A DNA stretch of 64,000 nt from Bryoerythrophyllum caledonicum (Eukaryota; Streptophyta; Bryopsida; Pottiales; Pottiaceae), in NCBI GenBank assembly GCA_963971425.1, contig OZ020514.1, positions 19,007,406-19,071,405 of the forward strand, in the 5' to 3' direction. A program made the position numbers and the translations under genes. Shown here piece by piece: positions 47,967-59,778 of this stretch. A model generated the notes under the pieces. The model did not search any database. It worked only from the letters and a program-made list of their open reading frames with translations, and was not told the origin of the DNA. The first letter of the stretch is position 1. Each line of letters begins with the position of its first letter.

Positions 47967-48777
47967 CCGGAGATCTCTGGATGGAATCATGACATCCGTC
48001 CTTCTCCACAAGACGGTCTGCTGGAGTGTATGAACAAGTGAATCGTATCCGCGTTGCAAGGGAATGACTGGTAATTCTTCCGCCGTGGACGTGCTGGCCG
48101 TTAGTCTAAGTAATACGAACTCACTCGAACCAACTAGTATATCAACTCCAAGCCTTTGTTCCACATGGTGAACCTCAACAATGGACGCCTCTCCAATTTC
48201 ACCTGAACCCGGCTTTATAAGGTTCACGGACATTCCTGACCAAAGAACCTCCGACCTTCCAGTAGATTCTTGGGATGGATCATTGTCTTCACATGTCCAA
48301 AATTGGGGCACTGAGCCGCGACCATGGCAAGGTCGTCCGGGTCACGCTCCCACAAATCTGACTCAGATATACTTCCGTGCTCCATCGGTGGATGTTCGGC
48401 TGGTGGCAGATGCCTTCAATGAGAGAATGAGTGGATGTGGATACGAACTAGATGATCAAGGTCATTATCCAAGGCTGGGCTAGCCGGAGATCTCCTACTG
48501 AGTAGAGAATGATCAACAATGACGACTTGTTTAAGTAAGGAAGAGAAGGGTGGAGCTAAAAGTTCCATTTGCATCTAACCAGAGATCTCCAGTTAATCAG
48601 AACGAGGCTGTGGAGCAAACGTTTGAAGAACATTCCACACAAGAGTAGCCGAAGATCTCCGGATATCGTGCGTTAGACGAAAATGACAGCCACTGGATTC
48701 AAGGGGAGCAACTGTGGTTAGCAATCGAGCTTGGCAGAATCCAGACTAGCACGGCATGAACAACCGGAGATCTCCGT
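47967..48777. repeat. Family-A palindrome array 5' of A2 transposase
   Basis: Copies lie at 47967-47980, 48484-48497, 48579-48592, 48649-48662 and 48764-48777, matching the A1 array copy for copy. All five carry one or two changes. The pair 12798 (perfect) and 48579 (CCAGAGATCTCCAG) differ by two G-to-A changes at CpG sites that do not preserve the palindrome, so there is no compensation in this dead copy. Confidence 0.85.
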
Positions 48778-49471
48778 TTGGCTTCGTGGATGGTTCGCTA
48801 GCCGTTGCGGCCGTAGTTGTTGGTCGCCTTGGAGGAGGACGGCTTGATGTTCTTGGAATGGATGAACCCGATGGATTCGCCACATCTGCAGTACTTGCTC
48901 GAGGATGTCGTCGTTGCGTGCCTTCTACTGGTGCTTGACGAGCTTCAAATGCAGACAATAAGTGGTGAACTCGTACCAACCGCCTATTGACCTTCACGGC
49001 GTCATTGTTATCCCAGGGAAGGTACTTCTCCAACGCCGCTTTAAGAGACCCCTGACCGTTCCTCACCACGCATTCAAGCAGTTCTTGGAAATCAAATTGG
49101 CCGTATGAAGTTCCTACTTTCACTACAATGGAGTGGCACTGTGGAAGATCATCTCCATCTTCATTGACAGCCTGGACTCCAAGTACAATGAACTCCATTT
49201 GCTGCTGCTCAATGAATGAAACTCTTTCATTTCGGTTCAGCGATACAAACGGAACGTTGTCGTTAACTTTGAGCGTGATTTGGATACACTTCCCAGCTTT
49301 TGCGAGGGACCAGCTCTTAACGACATCCTTGAATGCCCATAGACTTCCATAGTTCTCTACGACTTCTTCTATGAAGGGTGACGGCGCTACTCGATTTACA
49401 AACCGCTCGATGAAATACTCAGCGGATGAGTAGTCGTAGTTGTCATCCCAATCCATTTCGGTTGTCGCCAT
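48746..49471 (-). CDS. Unknown protein, intact frame
   Basis: ATG at 49471 (MATTEMDWDDNYDYSSAEYF) opens about 241 codons without a stop. The first 165 residues look folded (FIERFVNRVAPSPFIEEVVE; then VPFVSLNRNERVSFIEQQQ). The last 60 are Pro/Thr/Arg-rich (RTSSRPPPRRPTTTAATA) and run through the family-A palindrome at 48764 (read GDLR). No domain was recognised. It lies upstream of the A2 transposase on the same strand, so it could be that gene's first exon or a separate gene. A family-B palindrome array begins 45 bases upstream of its start. Confidence 0.6.
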   Translation of the reverse strand: MATTEMDWDDNYDYSSAEYFIERFVNRVAPSPFIEEVVENYGSLWAFKDVVKSWSLAKAGKCIQITLKVNDNVPFVSLNRNERVSFIEQQQMEFIVLGVQAVNEDGDDLPQCHSIVVKVGTSYGQFDFQELLECVVRNGQGSLKAALEKYLPWDNNDAVKVNRRLVRVHHLLSAFEARQAPVEGTQRRHPRASTADVANPSGSSIPRTSSRPPPRRPTTTAATASEPSTKPNGDLRLFMPC

Positions 49472-49515
49472 CTGAAATATCAAAATGAAACTCAATTTAG
49501 TAGTACATTATCAAG

Positions 49516-49888
49516 CTTATCCTTGGCCCGAGGATAAGTCACCCTGTAACTAATCAGCGTTTTTTATCGGCAGGCTTATTTTTTATTCTAGAACATTTGA
49601 TTAACTACTTTGCCGGTTTGCAATCGTTTGATTTAAGTGCATATCGTTGTTTATTTTGTTTAATCTATCCTCGGCTCGAGAATACTTTTTCAACATCTGG
49701 TATATTGTTACTTGGGTTAAGGATCAAGTCGATTGTTAGTGAATCTTATGACGCTTACGTGACTAGTGATCTTCATTTTGGACTTTATCCTCGGATCGAG
49801 GATAAAACGTTGTTTAGTATTGGTTGCAATTAGTCAAATACACAGTAATTGAACCAAGGCAAGGCGGTTATCCTCGACTCGAGGATAA
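49516..49888. repeat. Family-B palindrome array 5' of unknown ORF
   Basis: Four copies of TATCCTCGANTCGAGGATA or near versions lie at 49516-49538, 49666-49684, 49785-49806 (perfect arms) and 49868-49888 (perfect arms), spaced 80-150 bp. They lie immediately upstream of the minus-strand ATG at 49471. Confidence 0.92.
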
Positions 49889-50339
49889 AATGATCCCAAG
49901 AATGGATGTTTTCCATGTTATGCAACAGTTCATAGCACACAAAATCGCAAGCAGACTAGCACACATACACACAGAGATTATGAAAACAAACTCTCTAACA
50001 ATGGTTACAGTACTTTTTCACGCACATATACAATGATATTCTTACAAAAGCAATCAACGCAAAATTGAAAAAGGTATCATAAACTTACTTGGAGTGTATG
50101 GGAAGAAATCCAACGAGAAGCTGTGGTAGACAACTTCGCAGTGCACTTTTGATGTGTCGGGAAGATCTGTAAAATTAGGGTTTGGTTCACGTCCACAACC
50201 TGAGAAAACTCTCGCACGACAACCGAAACCCTCGCTAAGAAAATCGAAACCACCGACACCTACACAGTTTAAATACCTTGCAAAACACTATCAAAACCCT
50301 TGCTGGAATGAATCAAATTTCAGAAGCCTTCAAACCCTA

Positions 50340-50732
50340 AGCGCAAGCAATCATGATCTCACGTGCACATACACACACGTAGGGCTCACACACACACCTA
50401 AAACTCACCTTCACTCACCTAAAACTCAATCACACACACGTTAAACTACACATACACTCACATAGATACGCACACACACGCGCGCACACACTCGCGCACT
50501 CACACAACGCACACAACGCACTAACACGCGCACTCACTTCTCATACGCACACAGAAAAATAAGATTATACACAAACCCTAGCGAGCTGTGACTTAGAGAG
50601 AGAGACACACATACAACGCACACAAAACGCACATACAACACAAACAATCGCGCCCACACACGCGCACTCAAACGCGCACTCACTTCCACACGCGCACACA
50701 GAATATGAGAGTAGACGGAAACCCTAGCGACT

Positions 50733-50763
<31 letters not shown>

Positions 50764-50765
50764 GG
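50340..50765. repeat. CA/CG-rich and GA microsatellites
   Basis: CACACACACGCGCGCACAC-type tracts extend over about 380 bp, in two partly duplicated blocks that each end near AAACCCTAGCGA and CTTGTGAGAGAG. A (GA)n run ends near 50765. Alternating purine-pyrimidine CG/CA tracts can adopt Z-DNA. There is no gene. Confidence 0.85.
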
Positions 50766-51382
50766 AAGTGTCATGCCCTCGTTCACCTTTGAAAAAGTGA
50801 CGGGATTGGTGGCTTTTCCACTTTTTCGCCACCTTTGGATAGAAACCTAATTTTAAAGCGACGTAACGGTTGAATGTCTAATCACTTTCATTTTAGAAAT
50901 TTCACTGAGATTACGCATTCCTTCACTACGCTCTTCGGTGAATGAATTTTTGTTAATTAAATTGAATTTGTGACGTTTTCATCCGTCCATTTCATTGTTG
51001 CAAGAATGATTTGTAAACTACCAACTTTGGCATACTCTTGCATGATGAAAATGTTTTCTATATTAGTTTATTTGGATAGTTCTTAAAATTTTACTTCATA
51101 TAATTATATTTAGAGTTTTTAAATTATTGTAATCGATGTAAATCATTATATTTTTCATTTCGATTGTATTGTAAATTGTTATTCTTATAACTTTTATATC
51201 GTAACTTTGTAAACAACTATTACATACATTGTCAATCAAATTAGGACTCTTTGAGTGGATCTATATTATATTTGATTTACTGTTTTTTTTTTTCCTGTGT
51301 CAATTTTATAATATAAATTGTAAGTTCGTAACTAGTTATGATTTGTAAGTAGTTATGATAATTTAATTTATGATTGGTATAG

Positions 51383-52410
51383 CTATCCTCAAATCAAGGA
51401 TAGTTTGTAATTAGAAAGTAAACAAAATGCATGAATTTGCTCAAAATAGCTGCTGAAATTATCGGCAAAAAGTCTCAAAATTCTAATACTCTCTCAACAT
51501 GTTAAACTGCAAAAAATCAAAAACCTAATTATTTTTTTTCAATTCAATTCTATTACACTGGAGTGTTACCCGTGTCCTCCGGACACAACATTTTTTTGTG
51601 TTGAGTCCCCACCTCCCCGTCCCCTAGCCCTTTCCCTCCAATCCATCGTCCCCCCATCCTTGTCCCCGTCCCCCGTCTCTGTCTTTGTGCCCGTACCCGT
51701 CCCCATCCCCGTCTCCATTCCCGTCTCGTCCTTTTATCCGAAACCCTTACTTTTAGCTTTTCATTTTTATCCAAAACCCTAGCTTTTAGTTGTTAACTTT
51801 TAGCTTTAAGCGTTTTTCCTCGACGCATCACTTTTTCATCCAAGCTCGACGCGTTCATCCATTTACGCGTTCATCTATTCAACGTGTTCTTCATCCTGTA
51901 TTCTTTTATAGACATAGATTATTAGAATTCATGCAAAGGTATCCAAGATATGTGTATAATTTATGTAGATTTTCCAGAAAAGTTATTTTTTATTTGTTGT
52001 GATATAAAAACTACATTAAAATGGTTGAACTAATGCGTTGCAAAGCAAGTTCCAACTGCTACTTTTTAGTTAAAATTCTAATTATAATTGAAATAGCTAT
52101 CCTCAAATTAAGGATAGTCTATAATTAGGAAGTAAACAAAACGCATGAATTAGCTCAAATTAGCTGCTGAAATTATCTACAAAAAAAGTCTCAAAATTCT
52201 AACCTCTCTCAACATGTTAAACTGCAAAAAATCAAAAACTTAGTTATTATTTTTCTAATTATAATTGGAATAGCTATCCACGAATCAAGGATAGTCTATA
52301 ATTAGAAAGTAAACAAAATGCATGAATTAGCTCAAAATAGTTGCGGTAATTATTGGCAAAAAGTCTCAAAATTCTAATACTCTCTCAATATAATGAATAT
52401 GATCATAATT
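51383..52410. repeat. Three copies of a ~150-bp repeat carrying decayed family-B palindromes
   Basis: Units begin with CTATCCTCAAATCAAGGATAG-like palindromes at 51383, 52097 and 52273. They continue through GTAAACAAAATGCATGAATT and AAAGTCTCAAAATTCTAA, and a fourth unit is at 57896. Within the same block, 51600-51740 is a C-rich tract of CCCGTCCCC words. The palindromes here are decayed relative to the arrays at 49.5 and 59 kb. Confidence 0.8.
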
Positions 52411-55134
52411 TATTATATTTGATTCTTATCATTTGAATTAGTTTAGAAATATACTATTTGTTACAATATGTAAACGTTAAAATTTTCATGTTTTAGGTAT
52501 TTTCAATCTAGTAGACTAAATAGGATTGAGTATTGAACTGTTTAGGAAATATCTTGTAAATGGAAACTGAAAAGCTTTGTAGATCCTAAAGTAGAGTCAA
52601 TTGGAGCCAATCTTGCCCTCTAGCTTCTAATCCTAAAAGATGTCTTCAAGATAGCATCTCTTTGATTCTGATTGCAAGGAGTACGTCTATTAGACTGTGA
52701 ATCCTTAAGTGAAGTTGAAAAAGGAAAGAAAACACAACACTACAATAGAAATCAGAATATTTTTAGAGTGATTGTCGAATAGATGCCTGAGTTATAGAAA
52801 TTTTCATGTAGCAACGATATTGTAGAAAGCCATGGAATATGTTCAAGTTGAATTGAGGACTGCTGTTCATAAATAAAAACAAGTATTATTAAATCAATTT
52901 GACAGTGTTCTGTATTGGAGTTGGTGTCTAGCCAAGCGTCTTAAACAATGATTTTTGTCTTATTGATGTTTACTCGGGATAAGAAGGTGTTTGAGAATGA
53001 TGATGTAGGTTACAGTAATTGAAGTCAATTTTACACGGTTTGGATTATGGTCTGGAATTTATGCATACATCCTTCATACATGATCTGAGGGTGTGGTCAA
53101 ATTGACATACTGTTGAGTGGAACAGATTGGGTATCGTAAGATGGCACTAGAGATAAGAGGAACAGTTGAAACTTGTCCAATCGAGCTGTGAATTTGGAGT
53201 TACTCTTATTGAATTGAGAGAATTATATTTAAAACTCTGTGCATAGTAATTTAATAATAATAAATACGACAAGGTTGGCATAAAATAAAATGTTTTGATG
53301 AGTGGCATTGATTGGAACTGCCCTTATAGAAAGTTGAACTATGGATCTAGAAAAGAGATCATAGTCAGAGAAAAGTTATTATAATTAGTGACCGTAACTC
53401 TATTAGATTGAGTAGAGTAGAAGGGCCCATCTAATCTACAATAAATCTAGTGAATAGAATTATATGAAATAAAGTAAGTATTAGATTGATTACTGCTTGA
53501 AATTTATAGAGTAGAAATGAATTTTATTCGGTCACCTATTTGAATTTTCTTAGATGAATGATAATTAAGGAGTGATCACCCTTAACAACTAAGCCTATAA
53601 GATCAAATAGAATTTAAAGGAAGACCTTGAATATTTATCAGAATTATTATTGTCATTGTAGTAACATAGAAAAAGCCATATTTTATGAAATTTCTATAAA
53701 TTGTCCCGCTAATTAAGGAGGACTTAAGGACTAAAAAAGTGATTATGAAAGAAGAATAAAGTGATGAATTGAACTAGGTGAGTTATGATGGATTTGCGAA
53801 AGAAATTATTATAAAAGAGTAAGCGGGAGTTTGCTTAAGATAAATGATTTTCACTCACCATGCCTCATGCATCATTGCATACCATAAATTGATAGAAGGA
53901 ATTCAATCATTAGTGAGTAGTCTCATGAATAATTAATGAATTGCATACAGGGCATGGCTACTGTCTAATTGAATTGGTTACTATCTGTTTGAACCGGCTA
54001 TTAACGCCTAGGAGTTGATACTCCCTGGTTTATTGTCAATTTGAACTACCATTTTTCCTTAATATTTGAGGAATGTAATAACGGTAAATCAAGAATGAAT
54101 TTTAGATGAATTTAGAGAATTATAGCTTTGGATTTTTGTTTCAGAGAATCTTTTATGATAATAACAAAATCATCTACTTTAACACCTACACATTGTGACC
54201 CTTAGTTACTTCAATACACTAAACGAAAAGACCATTTCCCGAACCAATGTTATAAAGTAGTCTAGAGTAAGATAAGTGATCTTCAACTTTTTATACTACA
54301 CAATACTTTTTTATTATAAATACTTCTCCCCAAAGGAAATAATTGCCAAATGAAGATACATTATTCCATCAAAAGTAGTAATATTCAAATTTTTTGTTAT
54401 TTTAGATAGTCAAATGGCTATTAATACGACAATATTTTGGAGAAATCATGAGAATTGAAATCATTATGATCCAGTTAAATTTGATACTGTTATTCATAAT
54501 TTGAATTCCTAATATAAATATGCAGAATACAATTTTTTCTTAAATCCTATCTCATAAATGATTATATAATTTATTTCTTACAAAATAAACATCTCTTTTA
54601 CCAATTTATTTTGAATACTTCAAATGTTAATATGAATTTTCTTTAGACTCTGATTATCAATGGATAAGTAAATTTAATGAATACACATATCACACATGAA
54701 CTCAATGAACTAGATGAATTGTATAAGTTAAACTAAATATAGGTTTTCTTTGAATTCTCGAGATGAAGCTTTTAGTCGAAGATTTCTTTCGTAAATTTCT
54801 TATATAACACGTTTAAGTTTGATAGCTGATATTCATAAGGCTAAAGGTATTTAATTATTGATAGATTGAGCAACCATAATCATATGTTATGCTTATTTTC
54901 TTTCAATTATTTATAAATATACAATCATTGAAAAAGTAACATACTTTAAATTTCTGAATATTTAATTAAGTAAAATCTTTTTTATCCATGTTAAGTTTGT
55001 TTGCGTTACATACTTTAGAAGAGGTTTATATTACTTAATTTTTGCTATTTTAGGACTCTTTAAGATGAACATTGATTGTTTTAAAATTTAAATGAATGGA
55101 AAGTCAAAGAATTATAAATTTTGTTAAATAATTT
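52411..55134. other. AT-rich gene-free region
   Basis: Stops are dense in every frame. I see no repeat structure, RNA gene or palindrome array. Confidence 0.6.
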
Positions 55135-55414
55135 GGAGATAATTTTTTGATTGTTTTTTTTTTGACAGAAGCAAAGGAAGTCTTTACTGCAAGGAAAGAA
55201 AAACACGGCGAGCCCCCGCTAGGGCCGGCGAGGCCGGGCCAAAACCCAGGCCAAGTTAGTGGTTAGAAAAAAGGTTAGGTGTGAGTCCTAAACTATCACT
55301 ACTCCTAGCATAGTAACAAGAGAACAACTTCCATTTCGGTCTCTTATTAACCCATGAGGCGAGAATCTCGTTACAACACCATTGTTTCTTGAAGCGTTTC
55401 AGGAGATAATTTTT
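55135..55414 (-). mobile_element. 5'-truncated LINE 3' end with target duplication
   Basis: A 254-bp block, GC-rich in its middle (GCGAGCCCCCGCTAGGGCC), sits in AT-rich DNA. Read on the minus strand it encodes a short frame (KQWCCNEILASWVNKRPKWK) and ends in a poly-A run (T-run at 55154-55163). It is flanked by a perfect 13-bp direct repeat, GGAGATAATTTTT, at 55135-55147 and 55402-55414. A poly-A end plus a 13-bp duplication is typical of target-primed retroposition. Confidence 0.75.
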
Positions 55415-57454
55415 CATATAGACACTCAAAACTGTTATTCAACACAAATTTGACGAGTTTTTGTAGTGCTTGCATTGTTTGAGATTAATTTAGCATTCAA
55501 CACGTATATTTTGCTGAACTTTTACTTACTCAAAGTAAGTTTTAATGTCAACTATCTCCTGCCTAATCAACCTTTGTTGATCCACTTAAGGTGTATAAAA
55601 TACTTCAGTACTACTTAACCCCAATCCTAGTTCCTGATCAATTTCAAACCAAAATTGCTTCTAAACTGCTGATTCGAGTGCAATAAGTAACAAAAGAAAC
55701 AAATACCTGTATTTCTAAATTTTATCGTAGGATCGTAAAAAATACTTACCAAATAATCAACTTACAAAACTTCATTGACATTGACCGGACGGATTGAAAG
55801 ATTTTAGCGTTTGAAGAAGGAAAATGGTTAAATTTCTTCCCTGCGTTGAGTGGATCAACAAACTTTCACTTCACTTAATGTTAAACACTTGCACTATTTT
55901 TGAGATTCAAAATGCATTACCATTATGTTTAGCATGATTCTAGTTCCTTGTACACCAATACTTAAAGGTAAAGGAGTGTAGCATATTCAAAAACAGTCTG
56001 CAAAGATTTGGAATTCATAAAAGGTCATTTATTCACGTTTTGTAGTTTTTTTGAACTAAATGTGATTTAGAATATTGTTCCAGACAGTCAGTAACAAGGT
56101 TAACTTCACATATCCTTGTAGATTAAATAAAAATGGAAAACTATGAGGATCTATATGGTTTATGAGGAAAAGAAGATGCTTTTGTGTTTCTTGATAAATA
56201 ATGTGAGAAAATGTTTGACTTGGGTTAAAAATATTTTGATACCCGAAGACAAATTTTGTTTTTGTACATCTGCAAACAAGGAAATATTCTTACTATGTCA
56301 GAAAAATCTCAATGTCAATAGAAACTTCTATGAACAATATGAAGCTGCGCAGAGTCTATATTTTTAATTTTCAGTGGTACTAACTTTCAAACCACAAACC
56401 AAGAAACATAATAAAAACACCTATACAAAGTTTTGACCAAGGAAAATCTAGTATAAAATTTTAAAACACAAAATATAGATATTTTGTATCATAGGTAATT
56501 GCCCGAACTCAAGAAATTCCCTCCAAGGAGATTTTTTTCTTTAGGGGTTAAGTATATATTTCCTACAAGAGCTAAAACAAGCTACAAAGTTTAATTTCAT
56601 CTAATATTTTGTAAAATCATTTCAGTAAAGTTTTTATATAAGTAGTATGAAATATACATTTTTAAAAGCATGAAATGATTCAACAACAATTGGTTGTTTT
56701 TTTAATCAAGTCTATAACAATATGATATTTAGTAATACTGATATCATTTTATAGTTAAACTCTATCTTGGTATAGAAAAGAATACAATGTAAGTTCGATG
56801 AGTTTGAAATAAATATTTTTGTTTCAAAAATTTGCATGTGATATTATGCTTCCATAAATTTTTTATTTGTCTAACATTTAATTTTTTCATTAATTGATAA
56901 TTTGATATCTAATTCATTGGTGTTCTTTTATACCATTCTTGTGAAGATATATTGTAGAGGTTTGGTGTAGATTCTACAACAGTTTCAACCAACAATTAAA
57001 CAATAATTTAAGTTCTATTGAACATTGATTTTTGTTTAAAAATAAATGAATATTGTATTGAGTTTTCCTTATTACCTAATTTATAAAGTTGGTGAACAAA
57101 AATCTTGACATAAACTCGGTGGACATGGACTTAGTGGTGGAACAAACAATCACTTTATTCACGCCGGCCCTTTAAACCGGAGTTCTTCTTTTACTTGTAT
57201 GTGACAGAAAACATTTATCATCTTACTTAAAAGTGATCAAAATTTGAGAAAAGTCTGATTTTTTATTAATGAAACATATAATGCTTTAATGAAAATATAA
57301 TACTTTTACCCTGAACGAAATTAAATTTTCTTCAATTCTTATTTGAAAACAATACTAAACCAAATGATGTAGATTAAAACTTTTAATATTCTAAGAGTTA
57401 TTTTCTTTAAATCGATTCAGATTTTACTACGCTTATCATACTACTAAAATCATA
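55415..57454. other. AT-rich gene-free region
   Basis: No gene or structured repeat was found. The plus-strand frame at 56143-56367 has no motif and looks incidental. Confidence 0.55.
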
Positions 57455-58120
57455 ATCCGCACGGTGAACCACGAAGCAATAAAACACGCAGTCAATCGTG
57501 CAGTGAACTATTCAAATGGTGCAGTCAACCGCACAGTTAATTGCGCAGCTTACCGCGCAATGAATCATGTTACAATTTTTTAAATATAGTTTATAATATA
57601 AAATCTTCATTAAAATGGTTGGACGAATGCAATGCAAAGCACTAGCTTGAGTTTTTGGATAACAGTGTGAAATTTGCATTTCTGTGTTGCAATTTGTGCT
57701 TATCCAAAATATATTTGTAACTCTTGATTACAAATTTTACGTTCATAACATATTTATATTTTATGTAGATTGTTGTTACCATTGTTTTTTATATTTTGTG
57801 ATATGAAAACTACATTAAAATGGTTGAACGAATGCATTGCAAAGCAAACGCCAACTGTTAGTTTTTAGTTAAAATTCTAATTCTAATTGGAATAGCTATC
57901 CTCGAATCAATGATAGTTTATAATTAGAAAGTAAACAAAATACATGAGTTAGCTCAAAAGACTTCTGTAACTGTCGGCAAAAACTCTCAAAATTCTAATA
58001 CTCTCTCGATATATTGAATATGATAATAATTTATTATATTTGATTCTTATCATTTGAACTAGTTTACAAATATACTATTTGTTACAATATTTAAACGTTA
58101 TTTTTTTTAAAAATCAATTT
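57455..58120. repeat. Dispersed repeats, reverse copies of the 14.6-kb and 52-kb families
   Basis: GCAGTCAACCGCACAGTTAA-like words (57480-57570) and ATTAAAATGGTTGGACGAATG (57612 and again near 57812) match, in reverse, the block at 14555-14900. From 57896 the sequence matches the 51383/52097/52273 repeat, including CTATCCTCGAATCAATGATAG. Confidence 0.7.
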
Positions 58121-58328
58121 TTTTGAAGACTTTTTAGCAGATTTTTGTTAGTTTTTATTACTTTTTTACATATAAACCAAATATAAGTTTCAGTTTTTCA
58201 TTCATTAGAAAACCCAATTTTGTCAAAACGAATCTCATTTTGTTTTATTCGGGTTTGTCGCATTCCTAAATTGAAGTGACTCGAAAACCTGAAAAGGTCA
58301 CCTGAAAAGTTGAGACAAAAGTACATTA

Positions 58329-58373
58329 TTTTCCCGCCCAAAAATGCTGCCGTTGGAAAAAGTCTTTCCCGCC
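58329..58373. promoter_or_regulatory. Two E2F-like sites
   Basis: TTTTCCCGCC (58329-58338) and TTTCCCGCC (58365-58373) match the E2F consensus TTTSSCGC within 45 bases. They lie about 0.5 kb upstream of the family-B array. No adjacent start was proved, so function is speculative. Confidence 0.35.
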
Positions 58374-58842
58374 CACCTCTCTTTTTTGGGCACCAGAGCA
58401 TATCTCGACATTCATACTCCCCCCTGGAAATTCTCATTTCGAACTCTTTCCTCTCTGTGCCTCGCCTCCACTTCCACTTTTGTGTTTCAACTCTTGCCTC
58501 TACAGTAAGATACTCAACTAAGGTTTATATTGTTCTAGGTCTTTTTTGGGGACACGAATGTCTTGGATAGGTTTTTGGGGAAGGAGTATAAGTGTGGCTG
58601 TATTTCTTATATTGTTGTATTTCTTGCACGTTGATTGAAGTCATTTTCATTTTCTTTTTGTCTCTGTCACACCGGTCATTTCAATGTTTTTTCCTCTACA
58701 TCATGTGCAAGAGTAAAGGTCGACTTCCCCATCGCACGTTATTAAGTGTTGTTGACCATTGAGTAGTGCAGCGATCCTTGTTCGCACTTCAACTTAATCT
58801 CTATCTGTGACACTCCGCATATGACGGAATCACTGTAGCACT

Positions 58843-59672
58843 GTTATCCTCGTGTCGAGGATAACCTAAACTGATATAATCAGATGAGATGAATAAATAA
58901 ATAACCAACAATGACTTATCCTCGACTCGAGGATAAAACAAAGGAATCATAGTGCTCACAAATTTTAAGTGTAAAGTATTGTACGAATACAGCGATAATG
59001 TTTTAAAATTACAGTTATCCTCGAGTCGAAGATAATGGATGAAAACTTGTTGAATTTCAATGATAATATAATGAGTATATTGCATGAGATCATTGGTTGG
59101 ATCTGGGTTTGATGTCTTGTCCATCTTCGCCCATTATTGATTGTTTATCCCCCAAGGGTGTTGTCCTCGAGTCGAGGATATCCGATATCCGTGGAAAGGT
59201 ACTAAATATTTCGATATTAAAATTTATGATAGTTATTCTCAAATCGAGGATAACTGACTTTGAGTTTGATGTCATCTAAGGCGTATGTTGAATGTTAATT
59301 GTCAAATATCAGATTTATGTTTTTTGGTAAATTGCCAATGTCATTTATGCTCTCAAATCTTTGAGAAATCTTTTGGAGTTCTATCCTCGGTTCGAGGATA
59401 TCTCACTGAGGCTTTATGCAATTCATATTTTAAATCATAACTCGATTGGTTCTTGACAAATTAAAATTTAATGAGATAATTTTCTAGTTATGAACTTGAT
59501 TGATTAATCTTTGAATGTTTCCCTTTGTTCGGAGTGATGTGTATATGTGGAGTGTTTCTTCGGGTTCAAATCATTAGTGATTTGTTAAACCTCACTGTGG
59601 ATTTAATGAATGATCTCCTAATTCAGTATTTATATTTTTTATATCTGCAATTATCCTCGTATCGAGAATAAG
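58843..59672. repeat. Family-B palindrome array 5' of B transposase
   Basis: Seven copies are present: 58843-58865 (perfect arms, GTTATCCTCGTGTCGAGGAT core), 58915-58938, 59014-59036, 59161-59180, 59232-59254, 59381-59401 and 59651-59672. Spacing is 70-270 bp. The last copy ends about 107 bases before the transposase ATG at 59779. Arms are well conserved while the central bases vary. Confidence 0.95.
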
Positions 59673-59778
59673 CGTATCTTCGTTGTTTCATTCTCCTCTC
59701 ATAGAAGCTGTTCTTTACAATTATGATGATATAACTGAATGACTCACCCTCTGTCTATTTCATTGTGATATCTTGAAG

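Larger units (their letters stand above)
43474..48385 (-). pseudogene. DUF7869-type transposase, copy A2 (heavily decayed)
   Basis: It is homologous to the A1 gene along its length. An N-terminal part (48385-47340) and the helix-turn-helix region are followed by an RNase H-like core at 46110-46562 (LHNSTKDNKNQYLMAF, as in A1). The C-terminus at 43593-43916 keeps Gln and Trp codons where A1 has stops. Damage includes about ten in-frame TAG/TAA codons, one TGA (from CGA, near 47941), frameshifts near 46580, 47330 and 48290, a lost splice acceptor near 46852, and a 1.6-kb insertion that replaced about 130 bases. It is clearly non-functional but useful as a comparator. Confidence 0.85.
40544..48777. 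mobile_element. Second A-type DNA transposon (A2), incomplete
   Basis: It starts with ACTATTTTTGGACTTTG at 40544, identical to the A1 left end, and follows the A1 order: terminal palindrome, acidic ORF, family-A palindromes, DUF7869-type transposase, palindrome array. It contains a 0.87-kb transposon near its left end and a 1.6-kb insertion within the transposase. I could not find an inverted right end, and the ParB/HAD gene is absent. It may be truncated or may be a shorter element type. Confidence 0.75.

Noticed and set aside
7542..49888. CRISPR-like arrays from regularly spaced short palindromes
   Set aside because: Spacing is irregular, flanks are not spacer-like, copies lie in introns and coding frames, and the genome is eukaryotic.
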